A DNA stretch of 10,179 nt from DATCRE01 sp035493595 (GCA_035493595.1 DATJHZ010000133.1:1-10179), one strand, 5' to 3'; counted from the stretch's first letter, positions 1 through 7,211 are shown. Numbers and translations are program-made. Notes: a model not told the origin generated them from the sequence alone.

Positions 1-513
1 AGTGGCATCGCTTCCGCGGATTCGCATACCTGTATAACCGATACCAGTACCTGCATCTGATGTTGTTATCAGCGAAGGTGTCCAGTTCAACAAGAATGGC
101 AGATCTTGTCCAAAGTTTTGTTTCTGAATGGTTTGTTTATCGACCGTAGAAAATGTGGTTGGCGATTTATCATTGGCTCGCGTTGCATATACAATCACCT
201 CGTCTGTCACTCTGATTTGTTCAGCAAGTAAAATAGTTAATGCCACATTAGAAGTGAGTTCCACTTTTTCGATCTTATCCTGAAAGCCAATATATTTTAC
301 CAACAGTTCATAGCTTCCTGCATTTAAACCTGTAAGCTGAAAACGTCCCTGATCATCACTTACTGCTCCCTGATTATTTTCCTTCAACAGTATGGACGCA
401 CCTGATAGCGGTTGCTTGCCAGTAGCATCGTAAATACTACCTGAAATTGTGAATTGAGCTCGCACACTCACTGACAACAGTATCGCTGTTATCACCAACA
501 TTGATCGTAACAT
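1..513 (-). CDS. TonB-dependent outer-membrane receptor, N-terminal 171 residues (runs off left edge); probable thiamin/precursor uptake
   Basis: The frame from the ATG at 511-513 stays open to the window edge. Residues 1-19 form a signal peptide, probably cut after VRA before QFTISG. Residues 22 to about 97 are a carboxypeptidase-regulatory-like beta-sandwich, with PLSGASILLKE (35-45) and VSDDQGRFQLTGL (51-63). From about residue 104 (DEVIVYATR) a TonB plug domain begins, ending in the typical GMRIRGSDAT (162-171). The family forms 22-strand outer-membrane barrels that take up ligands using energy from TonB-ExbBD; the barrel lies outside the window. No SusC-specific motif is visible, so I read it as a stand-alone receptor. 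Substrate is inferred from the TPP riboswitch in its leader: Bacteroidota are known to have thiamin-regulated outer-membrane receptors. Family assignment is firm; thiamin or a precursor as substrate is likely but not proven. Confidence 0.9.
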   Translation of the reverse strand, partial: MLRSMLVITAILLSVSVRAQFTISGSIYDATGKQPLSGASILLKENNQGAVSDDQGRFQLTGLNAGSYELLVKYIGFQDKIEKVELTSNVALTILLAEQIRVTDEVIVYATRANDKSPTTFSTVDKQTIQKQNFGQDLPFLLNWTPSLITTSDAGTGIGYTGMRIRGSDAT

Positions 514-564
514 GATTGTATAATTGTTTAAACCCGCAGCTCATAGGGGAATGTACTGCTTACG

Positions 565-650
565 TTTAATCTACCTCCCTTCGTCCGCATTACCGGCATC
601 AGGTTCATTGGGTATAATCTCAGCCCGTCATTTTTAGGCACCCCTTACTG
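565..650 (-). promoter_or_regulatory. TPP riboswitch (thi-box) in the leader of the TonB-dependent receptor
   Basis: Read on the minus strand, the conserved TPP aptamer blocks appear in order: GGGGTGCC (644-637), CTGAGA (623-618), ACCC (613-610), GAACCTGAT (606-598), GTAATGCGGACG (593-582) and AAGGGA (581-576). CTGAGA belongs to the pyrimidine-binding arm and GAACCTGAT to the pyrophosphate arm. The P1 closing stem is not clear: the bases outside GGGG and GGGA pair poorly, so the outer limits are approximate. About 50 bases separate the aptamer from the receptor ATG. I see no hairpin with a U-run there, which leans towards translational control. A CCCC (548-545) could pair with the aptamer's GGGG as an alternative fold, but this is speculative. 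Confidence 0.93.
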
Positions 651-654
651 GCTG

Positions 655-662
655 CAAATGTA
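655..662 (-). promoter_or_regulatory. Bacteroidota-type -7 promoter box for the riboswitch/TonB receptor transcript
   Basis: The minus strand reads TACATTTG, an exact match to the Bacteroidota -7 consensus TAnnTTTG. It sits just upstream of the first conserved bases of the TPP aptamer, so transcription would start near 648-651 and the RNA would begin almost at the riboswitch. No TTG is present at the -33 spacing, which lowers confidence. Confidence 0.5.
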
Positions 663-727
663 ACAGAAGAATTGTGATTAGAGAATTTGTAGAGGAAGAA
701 TTTAAAGCGAGCTGATTTTTGAAGCTA

Positions 728-2017
728 TCAGATACGTGGCAATACTACGGTAAACGTGCTTCCAATACCCCGTTCTGACTTCAATCGTAATTTACCTTTT
801 AATTTTTCTGTTGCTTCTTTTACAAGATATAAACCCAAGCCAGAGCCTGCTGATTTATTTGACGCTCTGTAAAACATCGAGAAGATCTTGTCATGATATT
901 GAGATGAAATCCCCTCGCCATTATCTGCAATAGTAATCTCAATATCTTCTTCCTTTACATGCGCCTGAATTTGAACAAATGAATTTTCCTTGGTGCGATC
1001 ACTGTATTTAATAGCATTCGATACAAGGTTATTGATGATGATCGCCAGTCGTGAAGAATCTGTGTTGATAATGAGATCTTCAGCAACACCCACATCTACA
1101 GTAATCTGATCTACTCCTTCTGCGTATCGGAGATCAGATATCGACTTGTTAACAATCTGCAGCAAGTTTACCGGCTGAATCAGAATTTCAGATTTATTAT
1201 TTCTGGAGTAATCCAGAATTTCATGAAGCACATCATCAAGTCTGTCCAGGCGTTCCTTCATCATCTCATGATAACCCTTTAACTCATTAGCATCCGTAGA
1301 AAGTTCACATAGATGAATAAGGCCCATAACAGAACTGATGGGTGCACGTAAATCGTGAGAAGTGCTGTAAATAAAACGATCAAGTTCCTGATTGGTCTTA
1401 ATGAGTTCCTTATTCTGTTCTTGTGTTTTAATTTCCTGTTCACGTAATGAAGTCTCAGCACGATGATTAACCTGAACCAGAAAGTAAACCACCAATATTG
1501 ATATGACACATACAATGATTAAGTTATTAAAGAAATTCTGCTGAATATATTCTGGCGTTAAATGAGTTGGTGGTACCAGGGTGAAGTCTGAATATCTCGC
1601 AATAAATATTAATACAAAAGACAGCCCAACAAAAAAGAAAGATTTACCTCGCTCTTCCCAGCCAAAAACAGAAAACGACATCAGGCAGTTGCCTATAAAG
1701 AAATTAAAAGGTCCTGGCACAGGAGGCTTGAGCGTGCAGTATGTAAAGATCAAAAGATTGGCAGCCAGCAACAACAGGCTTTTACATAGTGAGTAACGCC
1801 CGATACGATTAAGCCAGAAGCATATCAGCAGTACGATCGTAAATAAATAATATGGATAGAGAAATGAATGTCGCTTAAGAATGAGATTAGAAAGAATGTA
1901 ATAACATACAACAACAGCCCATACCAACATATAAAAGGTGGTGAGCAAAGCACGTTTGTGTTCTGCTGAAGAATGTTCCGTCGATTTTCCTAAAAAGAAA
2001 TTGCTGAACGCATTCAT
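728..2017 (-). CDS. Membrane-bound sensor histidine kinase, orphan
   Basis: 429 residues. The N-terminal half holds about six hydrophobic helices (roughly 26-46, 53-70, 78-95, 104-120, 126-141, 164-184), followed by a charged coiled-coil linker (about 186-215). The kinase core follows: H-box STSHDLRAP with phospho-acceptor His221, N-box around NNLVSNAIKYSD (329-340), G1 box DNGEGI (365-370), F-box region IFSMFYRA (378-385) and G2 box GSGLGL (391-396). All key ATP-binding residues are present, so it should autophosphorylate. The sensor is the membrane domain itself, with only a short loop at about 142-163 and no PAS or periplasmic domain. There is no receiver domain in the protein and no response-regulator gene in the window. 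It lies 56 bp downstream of the haem-binding protein gene on the same strand, with no clear promoter in between, so the two may share a transcript. Its signal is unknown. Confidence 0.93.
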   Translation of the reverse strand: MNAFSNFFLGKSTEHSSAEHKRALLTTFYMLVWAVVVCYYILSNLILKRHSFLYPYYLFTIVLLICFWLNRIGRYSLCKSLLLLAANLLIFTYCTLKPPVPGPFNFFIGNCLMSFSVFGWEERGKSFFFVGLSFVLIFIARYSDFTLVPPTHLTPEYIQQNFFNNLIIVCVISILVVYFLVQVNHRAETSLREQEIKTQEQNKELIKTNQELDRFIYSTSHDLRAPISSVMGLIHLCELSTDANELKGYHEMMKERLDRLDDVLHEILDYSRNNKSEILIQPVNLLQIVNKSISDLRYAEGVDQITVDVGVAEDLIINTDSSRLAIIINNLVSNAIKYSDRTKENSFVQIQAHVKEEDIEITIADNGEGISSQYHDKIFSMFYRASNKSAGSGLGLYLVKEATEKLKGKLRLKSERGIGSTFTVVLPRI

Positions 2018-2073
2018 TGTATGGATTTAATATCGAACTAAAGGAAAATCACAGGTATTTTTTTCGGGATAGA

Positions 2074-2541
2074 TTACTCCTTCTTCTCAAACACAACACC
2101 GAGTGTTTCAATCCAGGCATTGATCGCTTCTCTATCAGCGGCACTTATTTCGGCTTCCTTGTGAATCCATAGGTAAGAATCCAGCGGCATCCATCCTTCA
2201 TTTATCGCATCACTTATCGACTCCAGTTTATGATTTGCTTTTCGGGCTGAGTATGTTTTAAACTCAGAAAAGTTAAGTTCTTCTTTCCCTTCATTAACGT
2301 GATGCGCCATCCACATACCAACGGGTTGGATGTTGTAATACCACGGATAGATTGTGTTATTGCTGTGGCAATCGTAACATTTCTTTATAAATATTTGATG
2401 GACATCATCGTTCATTGTGTACGCCTTTGTAATATCATTATCCGCTATAAGTTGAGATGATTCATTCTTAGCTGGTCTGAAAAACTGGATTATAATAAGC
2501 AGGGCTAAGATGCCAATTCCTATTTTGCGTGAGCGTTTCAT
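2074..2541 (-). CDS. Small membrane-anchored haem-binding (CxxCH) protein
   Basis: 155 residues. Residues 5-20 form one hydrophobic segment after the basic MKRSRK, an uncleaved anchor or signal placing the rest in the periplasm. A single c-type haem attachment motif, CYDCH, is at 55-59 and is followed by SNNTIYPWYYNIQP, the pattern of the haem-binding domain family (Haem_bd) common in Bacteroidota. Met119 in EGWMPL is a likely distal haem ligand by analogy with c-type cytochromes, since methionine commonly fills that position. The C-terminal part (131-147) is helical and ends with a lysine/glutamate tail. The likely role is electron transfer or redox/haem sensing in the periplasm; no specific partner is known. 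It precedes the histidine kinase gene on the same strand, which raises the possibility that it takes part in that sensing pathway. Confidence 0.88.
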   Translation of the reverse strand: MKRSRKIGIGILALLIIIQFFRPAKNESSQLIADNDITKAYTMNDDVHQIFIKKCYDCHSNNTIYPWYYNIQPVGMWMAHHVNEGKEELNFSEFKTYSARKANHKLESISDAINEGWMPLDSYLWIHKEAEISAADREAINAWIETLGVVFEKKE

Positions 2542-2592
2542 GAGTTAGCGGATTAGTATCCTTAAAAATAACAATAATACCTTACTTGATAA

Positions 2593-2626
2593 TTGTTAAC
2601 CCTTATAAGTTTAATCACTATTTTTG
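2593..2626 (+). promoter_or_regulatory. Predicted Bacteroidota-type promoter of the MutS-like gene
   Basis: TATTTTTG (2619-2626) matches the -7 consensus TAnnTTTG exactly. A TTG at 2593-2595 lies 23 bases upstream, at the long end of the accepted 17-23 spacing. Transcription would begin about 25 bases before the ATG at 2658. No Shine-Dalgarno sequence is visible, as is usual for this phylum. Confidence 0.5.
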
Positions 2627-2639
2627 ATTCCCCTTATAA
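2600..2639 (+). repeat. 9-bp direct repeat CCCTTATAA, 31 bp apart, bracketing the -7 box
   Basis: CCCTTATAA occurs at 2600-2608 and 2631-2639, about three helical turns apart and on either side of the predicted -7 element. It could be a pair of regulator sites. In short AT-rich DNA such a repeat can also arise by chance, so this is only a candidate. Confidence 0.3.
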
Positions 2640-2657
2640 TACCGGGTTATACCAATC

Positions 2658-4442
2658 ATGACTAAAAACCTTCAATCCTTCTACTCGCATCGCAAAAATG
2701 ACTTTACCGTATCACTGGTTCAGGTTACCAAAGCCATAAAGGAAATCTCAACGATACGCTTAATTGTAGCAGGGTTGTTTCTATTGGTGTTCTACTTTGC
2801 ATTTTCCATAGCTGAATTATTTTATCTGCTCCCAATATTGCTCATCATTTTTATGATATTGGTACGGAAGCACAGTACGCGGTTTGCTGAAAAAACTCAT
2901 CTTGAAAATCTGGTTAAAATTAATACCCTTGAACTACAGGCTCTCGAGGGTAATTTGTCTGGCTTTAGCAATGGTGCAGAGTTTATTGATCCACACCACT
3001 CGTACACACATGACCTTGACATTGTAGGTGAGCGTTCATTGTTTCAATACATGAATCGTACTACTACTTTAAGTGGAAAAAAACTACTTGCTTATTCACT
3101 CGCTAATCCGCTACCCGATGTAAATCATATTGTGGCCAGACAACAAGCAGCTAAAGAACTTTCATTGAAAACAGATTTCAGGCAACATTTCCAGGCTACG
3201 GGAATGGAGCTTGAAGAATTAAAAAGTGACAATGATCAACTTCTGGAGTGGATTAAGGAGAAACCATTTCTATATGGAAATATGTTTCTTTCTATTCTAT
3301 TGTGGGTCTTACCACCGTTAACAATATTGTCGATTATATTCTCATTCTTCTTCGACAATTTCCTAACGATAGCTCTGGTTTTAGCAGGAGTACAATGGAC
3401 AACACTCAGCGCGCGATTGAAACGAGTCAACGCTTTTCATCAATACATCAGTCGCAAGAAAAATATTTTAGATAAGTACGCCAGGCTTCTTCATCTTTTT
3501 GGCAAAGAACAATTTGAAACTCCATTGCTTCAGCAACTAAAAACAAAAGCCACACAGGCTGATGAGCGGATAAAATCATTGGCAGAACTTGTAAGCGCGC
3601 TTGATGCCCGATTAAATTTCATGACCAACCTGGTAGTGAATAGTACATTACTTTATGATCTGCAATGCATTTACCGATTAGAGAAATGGAAGGAAGATAA
3701 TGCATCACAACTACAGGTGTGGTTAGATGTTATTAATGAAACCGATGTGCTCTGCAGCCTTGGAACATTTTCATACAACCATCCTGATTTCTGTTTCCCA
3801 TCGATCACATCAGATCAAAAGATAGTTGCCACTTCTTTGGGTCATCCATTGCTCGCACATGAAGGATGCGTAACTAACAATGTCTCTATTGGTGAGCGAC
3901 AGAATATCTTAGTCATCACGGGTGCCAACATGGCTGGCAAGAGTACTTTTTTAAGAACACTCGGCACCAATCTCGTACTCGCATTAAGCGGTGCGCCTGT
4001 GTATGCAACCTCATTTGTTTGCCCTATTATCAACATCCGTTCTGGTATGCGTACGGCAGACTCACTTCAAGATCATCAATCTTATTTTTATGCAGAGCTC
4101 AATCGCCTGAAAAGAATTATGGATGAACTTCGCGAAGGCAGGCCGTTGTTCATCTTACTCGATGAAATTCTTAAAGGCACAAACTCAACTGACAAACAAG
4201 CGGGGTCTATTGCATTAGTAAAGCAATTGGTTTCCTATTCCTGCATTGGTTTGATCGCCACGCACGATTTAGCATTAGGTGATCTCGAAAAAGAATATCC
4301 AAATCATGTTAAAAATTATTGCTTCGAACCCACTATTGAAAATGATCAGCTATCCTTCGACTATACTTTAAAAGAAGGGTTGGCTCAGAAGATGAATGCT
4401 ACATTCTTAATGAAGAAGATGGGAATTATACCTCCAGCGTAG
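2658..4442 (+). CDS. MutS-family ATPase with predicted transmembrane segments
   Basis: 594 residues, shorter than housekeeping MutS (about 850). The C-terminal third is a complete MutS ATPase: Walker A TGANMAGKST (421-430), the conserved DSLQDHQSYFYAEL (468-481), Walker B LFILLDEI with Asp502 and Glu503, GTNSTDK (507-513) and the switch histidine in ATHDLAL (534-540). Residues 119-152 (DLDIVGERSLFQYM, then a GKKLLAYSLANPL stretch) resemble the start of the MutS core/lever domain. The N-terminal mismatch-reading domain with its Phe-x-Glu motif is absent, as is any Smr nuclease domain. Two hydrophobic hairpins are present, about 33-69 and 208-247, the second inside the core region. The protein is therefore probably embedded in the inner membrane with its ATPase in the cytoplasm. 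Bacteroidota genomes commonly carry such homologues, usually labelled mismatch repair, but a repair role is not supported by the domain content. It is transcribed alone and converges on the next gene. Confidence 0.88.
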   Translation: MTKNLQSFYSHRKNDFTVSLVQVTKAIKEISTIRLIVAGLFLLVFYFAFSIAELFYLLPILLIIFMILVRKHSTRFAEKTHLENLVKINTLELQALEGNLSGFSNGAEFIDPHHSYTHDLDIVGERSLFQYMNRTTTLSGKKLLAYSLANPLPDVNHIVARQQAAKELSLKTDFRQHFQATGMELEELKSDNDQLLEWIKEKPFLYGNMFLSILLWVLPPLTILSIIFSFFFDNFLTIALVLAGVQWTTLSARLKRVNAFHQYISRKKNILDKYARLLHLFGKEQFETPLLQQLKTKATQADERIKSLAELVSALDARLNFMTNLVVNSTLLYDLQCIYRLEKWKEDNASQLQVWLDVINETDVLCSLGTFSYNHPDFCFPSITSDQKIVATSLGHPLLAHEGCVTNNVSIGERQNILVITGANMAGKSTFLRTLGTNLVLALSGAPVYATSFVCPIINIRSGMRTADSLQDHQSYFYAELNRLKRIMDELREGRPLFILLDEILKGTNSTDKQAGSIALVKQLVSYSCIGLIATHDLALGDLEKEYPNHVKNYCFEPTIENDQLSFDYTLKEGLAQKMNATFLMKKMGIIPPA

Positions 4443-4447
4443 TGATT

Positions 4448-5149
4448 TTATTTTTTCATTTTTCCGATTCGCCAAGCCAGGCTAATTGTATTGATAAGAA
4501 ATGTGCCGTTTGATTTTCGTATCGGGCCATGTACAAACGTTGAGTTAGTATAATGAACTGAAGTCTTGTCAATGTAATTCACCTTGGTGCCTGTTGTAAT
4601 TCCTGAGTTTATTTGTAAACCAAGATAGGAAGGGTCTGATTTTATAAAGGGAAAATAAACTCCCAACGTGATCTCCCCAGAAAGGCCTATGTTATCATTC
4701 TTATAAATTGTTTCAAGCACTTTCTTTATGCCATTTTCATAGCCAACATGACTGTTTTTAAATTTCGCCGTTCTGAAACCCAGCTTTGTATTAATAAACA
4801 ATTGTGTGGCATGACTGCTGGAAAGAAGATTAAGACGATTAATAACACGCAACGACGTCACCTTTAAAGTCGAGCGAATTGTTTCGTCATCAATACCATT
4901 GTTTGGTATGTCAATGGCCTTGAGGCCTGACTCCTTCGTGTAATCCAAACCTACACCAACGAAATAGTGCGACGTAATCTGTTTCACTACACCAAAATCA
5001 ACTCCCAGCGTTGGAGTGTTAAGAGTAGGCCCATCAAGATTAACATAAAGAGGAGTCCCAAAGGAAATAAAAAAAGAATTTTTATCCTGTGCAAAGCCCG
5101 TAAGACATGCCAGTGCTAAAATAAATATCGATACAACTATTGATTTCAC
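4448..5149 (-). CDS. Secreted outer-membrane beta-barrel protein, function unknown
   Basis: 233 residues. The signal peptide MKSIVVSIFILALACLTGFA is probably cut before QDKN; Cys15 does not sit in a proper lipobox, so it is not read as a lipoprotein. The mature part is a run of alternating hydrophobic/polar strands with aromatic girdle residues, such as NSFFISFGTPLYVNL, HYFVGVGLDY, TLGVYFPF and a terminal SLAWRIG, as in the small porin-like outer-membrane barrels of Bacteroidota. No enzymatic motif is seen, so substrate or role cannot be named. Its stop codon lies 5 bp from the stop of the convergent MutS-like gene, and no hairpin separates them, so the 3' ends of the two transcripts probably overlap. 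Its start faces the phospholipase-like gene across a 129-bp divergent region. Confidence 0.75.
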   Translation of the reverse strand: MKSIVVSIFILALACLTGFAQDKNSFFISFGTPLYVNLDGPTLNTPTLGVDFGVVKQITSHYFVGVGLDYTKESGLKAIDIPNNGIDDETIRSTLKVTSLRVINRLNLLSSSHATQLFINTKLGFRTAKFKNSHVGYENGIKKVLETIYKNDNIGLSGEITLGVYFPFIKSDPSYLGLQINSGITTGTKVNYIDKTSVHYTNSTFVHGPIRKSNGTFLINTISLAWRIGKMKK

Positions 5150-5198
5150 AAGTTCAATTTAAGAAAGATTTGACTGATCGGCATTGTGGTGTTATTAA

Positions 5199-5233
5199 TT
5201 TGTTCATTAAGCGACCGTCTGTCGATAATTCTG
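5199..5233 (+). promoter_or_regulatory. Possible Bacteroidota-type promoter of the phospholipase-like gene
   Basis: TTTG at 5199-5202 is followed after 23 bases by TAATTCTG (5226-5233), one mismatch from TAnnTTTG. The predicted start of transcription, near 5240, is downstream of the ATG at 5186 and upstream of the one at 5279, which supports the latter as the true start. Confidence 0.35.
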
Positions 5234-5278
5234 TTATATATAGAAGGGATTAAGTTACATTACATCTCATCCTTCAAC

Positions 5279-6244
5279 ATGAAATTATTATCTATTCTTA
5301 TTTTAAATACCTTATCGCTTTCTCTATATGCTCAGGTAACGGAAAAGGACTCACTTAGCAATCAAAGGTTCTTAACGCTTGTAAACGCTAATCGTGAACA
5401 AAGCTATACCACTTTTGGAAGTGGCGTTGGCAACCTTGAGCCTCTACTGTTTGAAGCGAGGCTCTCTCCCAGTTTTTACTTTACTGGTCTTGAACGTAAA
5501 TGGGCACTGACCCTTAATCCGCAGGTTCAGATGAGGATGCTTAACAAAAATTCATTTCCGATACGAAATCCCAGTTATCGTATATCAATTAATTATTATC
5601 ATGGCCTTGAGCTTTGGAAACATATATTTCTCCGTAAAATATTATACAAAAATGCATTATGGTTTGCTTCGCTTTTGCATCACTCCAATGGTCAGGAAGG
5701 TTCATTTTATATTTCTGATTCAACACACGAAGTAAATCTTCAAAATGGAAACTTTGCTACGAACTATCTGGAAATAGGATTGTCTTCCTATAAGACTGAA
5801 GTGCTGAATAAAAAATATTATTCCATTCGCGAGTTTAAAACCTACGTTGAATATCATCCGCCAAAATGGTCAATACGTGAATTAGATGGAAAGTATGGCT
5901 ACCTCCGAATCTTTGCAAAGCTGGGTATCATTGGATCTTTCAAGCAGGGTAAACATGATAAGATGAATCGCTTCCTTCAAAAATCCAGTCTTGAATTAAA
6001 AGGAGGATGGATCTTTGGTGGGCTTAACAAAAACAGTGAAGCTGATATTAAAGCACGTTTAATAGTAGATGTGATGTATAAATATTATCCTCCCTGGTTG
6101 GATGAAATTGCTTTCTTCTTACGCTTTTACCGTGGACAGGATTATTACAATATATATTTTGTTAAACATGAACTTACAGCGGTCACTTTTGGAATCACAT
6201 CTAACATTATGAATTTCAAAAAGGCTGTGAAAGTATTGAACTAA
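5279..6244 (+). CDS. Outer-membrane phospholipase A-like (OMPLA/PldA family) barrel
   Basis: 321 residues from the ATG at 5279. The frame is open from an ATG at 5186, but the later start places a signal peptide (MKLLSILILNTLSLSLYA, cut before QVTEK) at the N-terminus. The mature protein has barrel-type strands. LLHHSNGQ (132-139) matches the HxSNG active-site motif of outer-membrane phospholipase A, with His134 and Ser136 as the likely catalytic pair. The third residue, Asn156 in E. coli PldA, may be Asn162 (ATNYLEIGLS) or Asn158. The C-terminal RGQDYYNIYF followed by VTFGITSNI echoes the closing GYGE-xxxDYN strand of PldA. The family hydrolyses ester bonds of phospholipids that reach the outer leaflet and needs calcium and dimerisation. 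The insertion after the active-site motif is longer than in E. coli, so the assignment is from motifs only and activity is likely rather than certain. Confidence 0.68.
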   Translation: MKLLSILILNTLSLSLYAQVTEKDSLSNQRFLTLVNANREQSYTTFGSGVGNLEPLLFEARLSPSFYFTGLERKWALTLNPQVQMRMLNKNSFPIRNPSYRISINYYHGLELWKHIFLRKILYKNALWFASLLHHSNGQEGSFYISDSTHEVNLQNGNFATNYLEIGLSSYKTEVLNKKYYSIREFKTYVEYHPPKWSIRELDGKYGYLRIFAKLGIIGSFKQGKHDKMNRFLQKSSLELKGGWIFGGLNKNSEADIKARLIVDVMYKYYPPWLDEIAFFLRFYRGQDYYNIYFVKHELTAVTFGITSNIMNFKKAVKVLN

Positions 6245-6281
6245 AACCTGGTTGACATCTTTACAACGATTAACAAACAAA

Positions 6282-6316
6282 AAGTCCTCATCTTTATTTC
6301 AAAAAGATGAGGACTT
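6282..6316. terminator. Strong hairpin terminator, probably bidirectional
   Basis: A perfect 14-bp stem (6282-6295 with 6303-6316, AAGTCCTCATCTTT and its complement) closes a 7-base loop. It lies between the convergent ends of the phospholipase-like gene (38 bp away) and the superoxide dismutase gene (35 bp away). On the minus strand it is followed by a T-rich tract (TTTGTTTGTT), so it fits best as the dismutase terminator. On the plus strand the trailing sequence TTAAATAT is weaker. Confidence 0.85.
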
Positions 6317-6350
6317 AAATATCAATTCACTTTCAATATTTTTATCAGGC

Positions 6351-7085
6351 CTATGCTAATCGCTTAGCAACTTCATCCCAGTTAACAACATTCCACCAAC
6401 TGGTAACATAGTCAGCACGCTTGTTTTGATATTTAAGATAATAAGCATGTTCCCATACATCTATACCAAGTAATGGTGTGCCTTTTAATTCACTGTTATC
6501 CATCAATGGATTATCCTGATTGGCAGTTGAACCAATCTTGAGCTTACCACCATCATTTACTAACCATGCCCAGCCTGAACCAAAACGACCAGTTGCAGCT
6601 TTCGCAAATTCTTCCTTAAACTTGTCGAACGATCCAAAAGCACCTGTAATAGCTTCTCCAATTTTTCCTGATGGTACTCCTCCACCATTAGGTTTCATTA
6701 CCTGCCAGAAAAAATTATGATTCCATGCACCTCCTCCGTTATTTTTAGCTTTGGCTGAAAGTTTAGAAGCGTGATTGAAAAAATCCTGTTCAGAAGTAAA
6801 GGAAAGATTCTCTGCTGTTATTGCGTCATTAACATTTTTGATATAGGCAGTGTGATGCTTGCTATAATGGATCTCCATAGTCATCGCATCAATATTAGGT
6901 TCCAGGGCATTAAATGCATATGGCAATGCTATCTGTGAAAATTGCAGTGCTGACACTGCTGGTGTTAAAATTTCTTTACCATCTGCCTTTGCTTTTGTGG
7001 ATGAAAAAAGGAGTGGTGCACTAAGACTTGTTGCAACACTTACTTTAATGGCATCCTGCATAAATTTTCTTCTTGAAGTTTTCAT
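6351..7085 (-). CDS. Exported superoxide dismutase, Mn-type (Fe/Mn family)
   Basis: 244 residues. The N-terminus is a twin-arginine signal (TSRRKFMQ, residues 3-10, then a hydrophobic stretch 14-28) with probable cleavage after AKA (32-34), so the folded, metal-loaded enzyme would be exported by Tat. The rest is a full Fe/Mn superoxide dismutase converting superoxide to oxygen and hydrogen peroxide. Metal ligands are His73 (EIHYSKHH), His123 (AWNHNFFW), Asp209 and His213 (GIDVWEHAYY); Tyr81 is the gateway tyrosine. Metal preference reads as manganese: glycines at 117-119 (NNGGGAW) and Gln190 in STANQD match Mn-enzymes, whereas Fe-enzymes place the glutamine near the NNAAQ position. The residue after GGG is Ala-Trp rather than His-Ala, so cambialistic use of iron is possible. 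It is monocistronic, followed by a strong terminator, and shares its upstream region with the oxygenase operon. Confidence 0.96.
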   Translation of the reverse strand: MKTSRRKFMQDAIKVSVATSLSAPLLFSSTKAKADGKEILTPAVSALQFSQIALPYAFNALEPNIDAMTMEIHYSKHHTAYIKNVNDAITAENLSFTSEQDFFNHASKLSAKAKNNGGGAWNHNFFWQVMKPNGGGVPSGKIGEAITGAFGSFDKFKEEFAKAATGRFGSGWAWLVNDGGKLKIGSTANQDNPLMDNSELKGTPLLGIDVWEHAYYLKYQNKRADYVTSWWNVVNWDEVAKRLA

Positions 7086-7175
7086 ACTTTAATGAATTAA
7101 TGGGTTTGAAAAAATGGAATTCTTAAGAGTCCCGCTCACAGCTCAATAGGTTTTCAGACAAAAATCACTTTAGTA

Positions 7176-7208
7176 TTTGTTAGTGTTTTGCCTTGTAAGG
7201 TAAATTTA
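7176..7208 (+). promoter_or_regulatory. Possible promoter of the oxygenase-CHR transporter operon
   Basis: TTTG (7176-7179) and TAAATTTA (7201-7208) are separated by 21 bases. The -7 box has one mismatch to TAnnTTTG, in its last base. Transcription would start around 7213-7216, upstream of the oxygenase ATG at 7252. Confidence 0.4.
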
Positions 7209-7211
7209 CCT
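7198..7211. promoter_or_regulatory. 14-bp perfect palindrome AGGTAAATTTACCT, candidate operator
   Basis: The palindrome covers the predicted -7 box of the oxygenase operon and sits 113 bp upstream of the superoxide dismutase start. Taken with its flanks, TAAGGTAAATTTACCTAA (7196-7213) resembles the general form of DtxR/MntR-family boxes (TWAGGTWA and its complement). A manganese- or iron-responsive repressor here would suit a dismutase and an iron oxygenase, but this rests on shape and context only. Confidence 0.4.

Noticed and set aside
1581..1796. 71-codon open frame on the plus strand inside the histidine kinase
   Set aside because: It lies antisense to a conserved membrane domain, its peptide is low-complexity and unlike any family, and it has no promoter.
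5186..5278. N-terminal extension of 31 residues on the phospholipase-like protein
   Set aside because: It would bury a good signal peptide at residues 32-49, and the possible promoter lies inside it; the ATG at 5279 is the better start.
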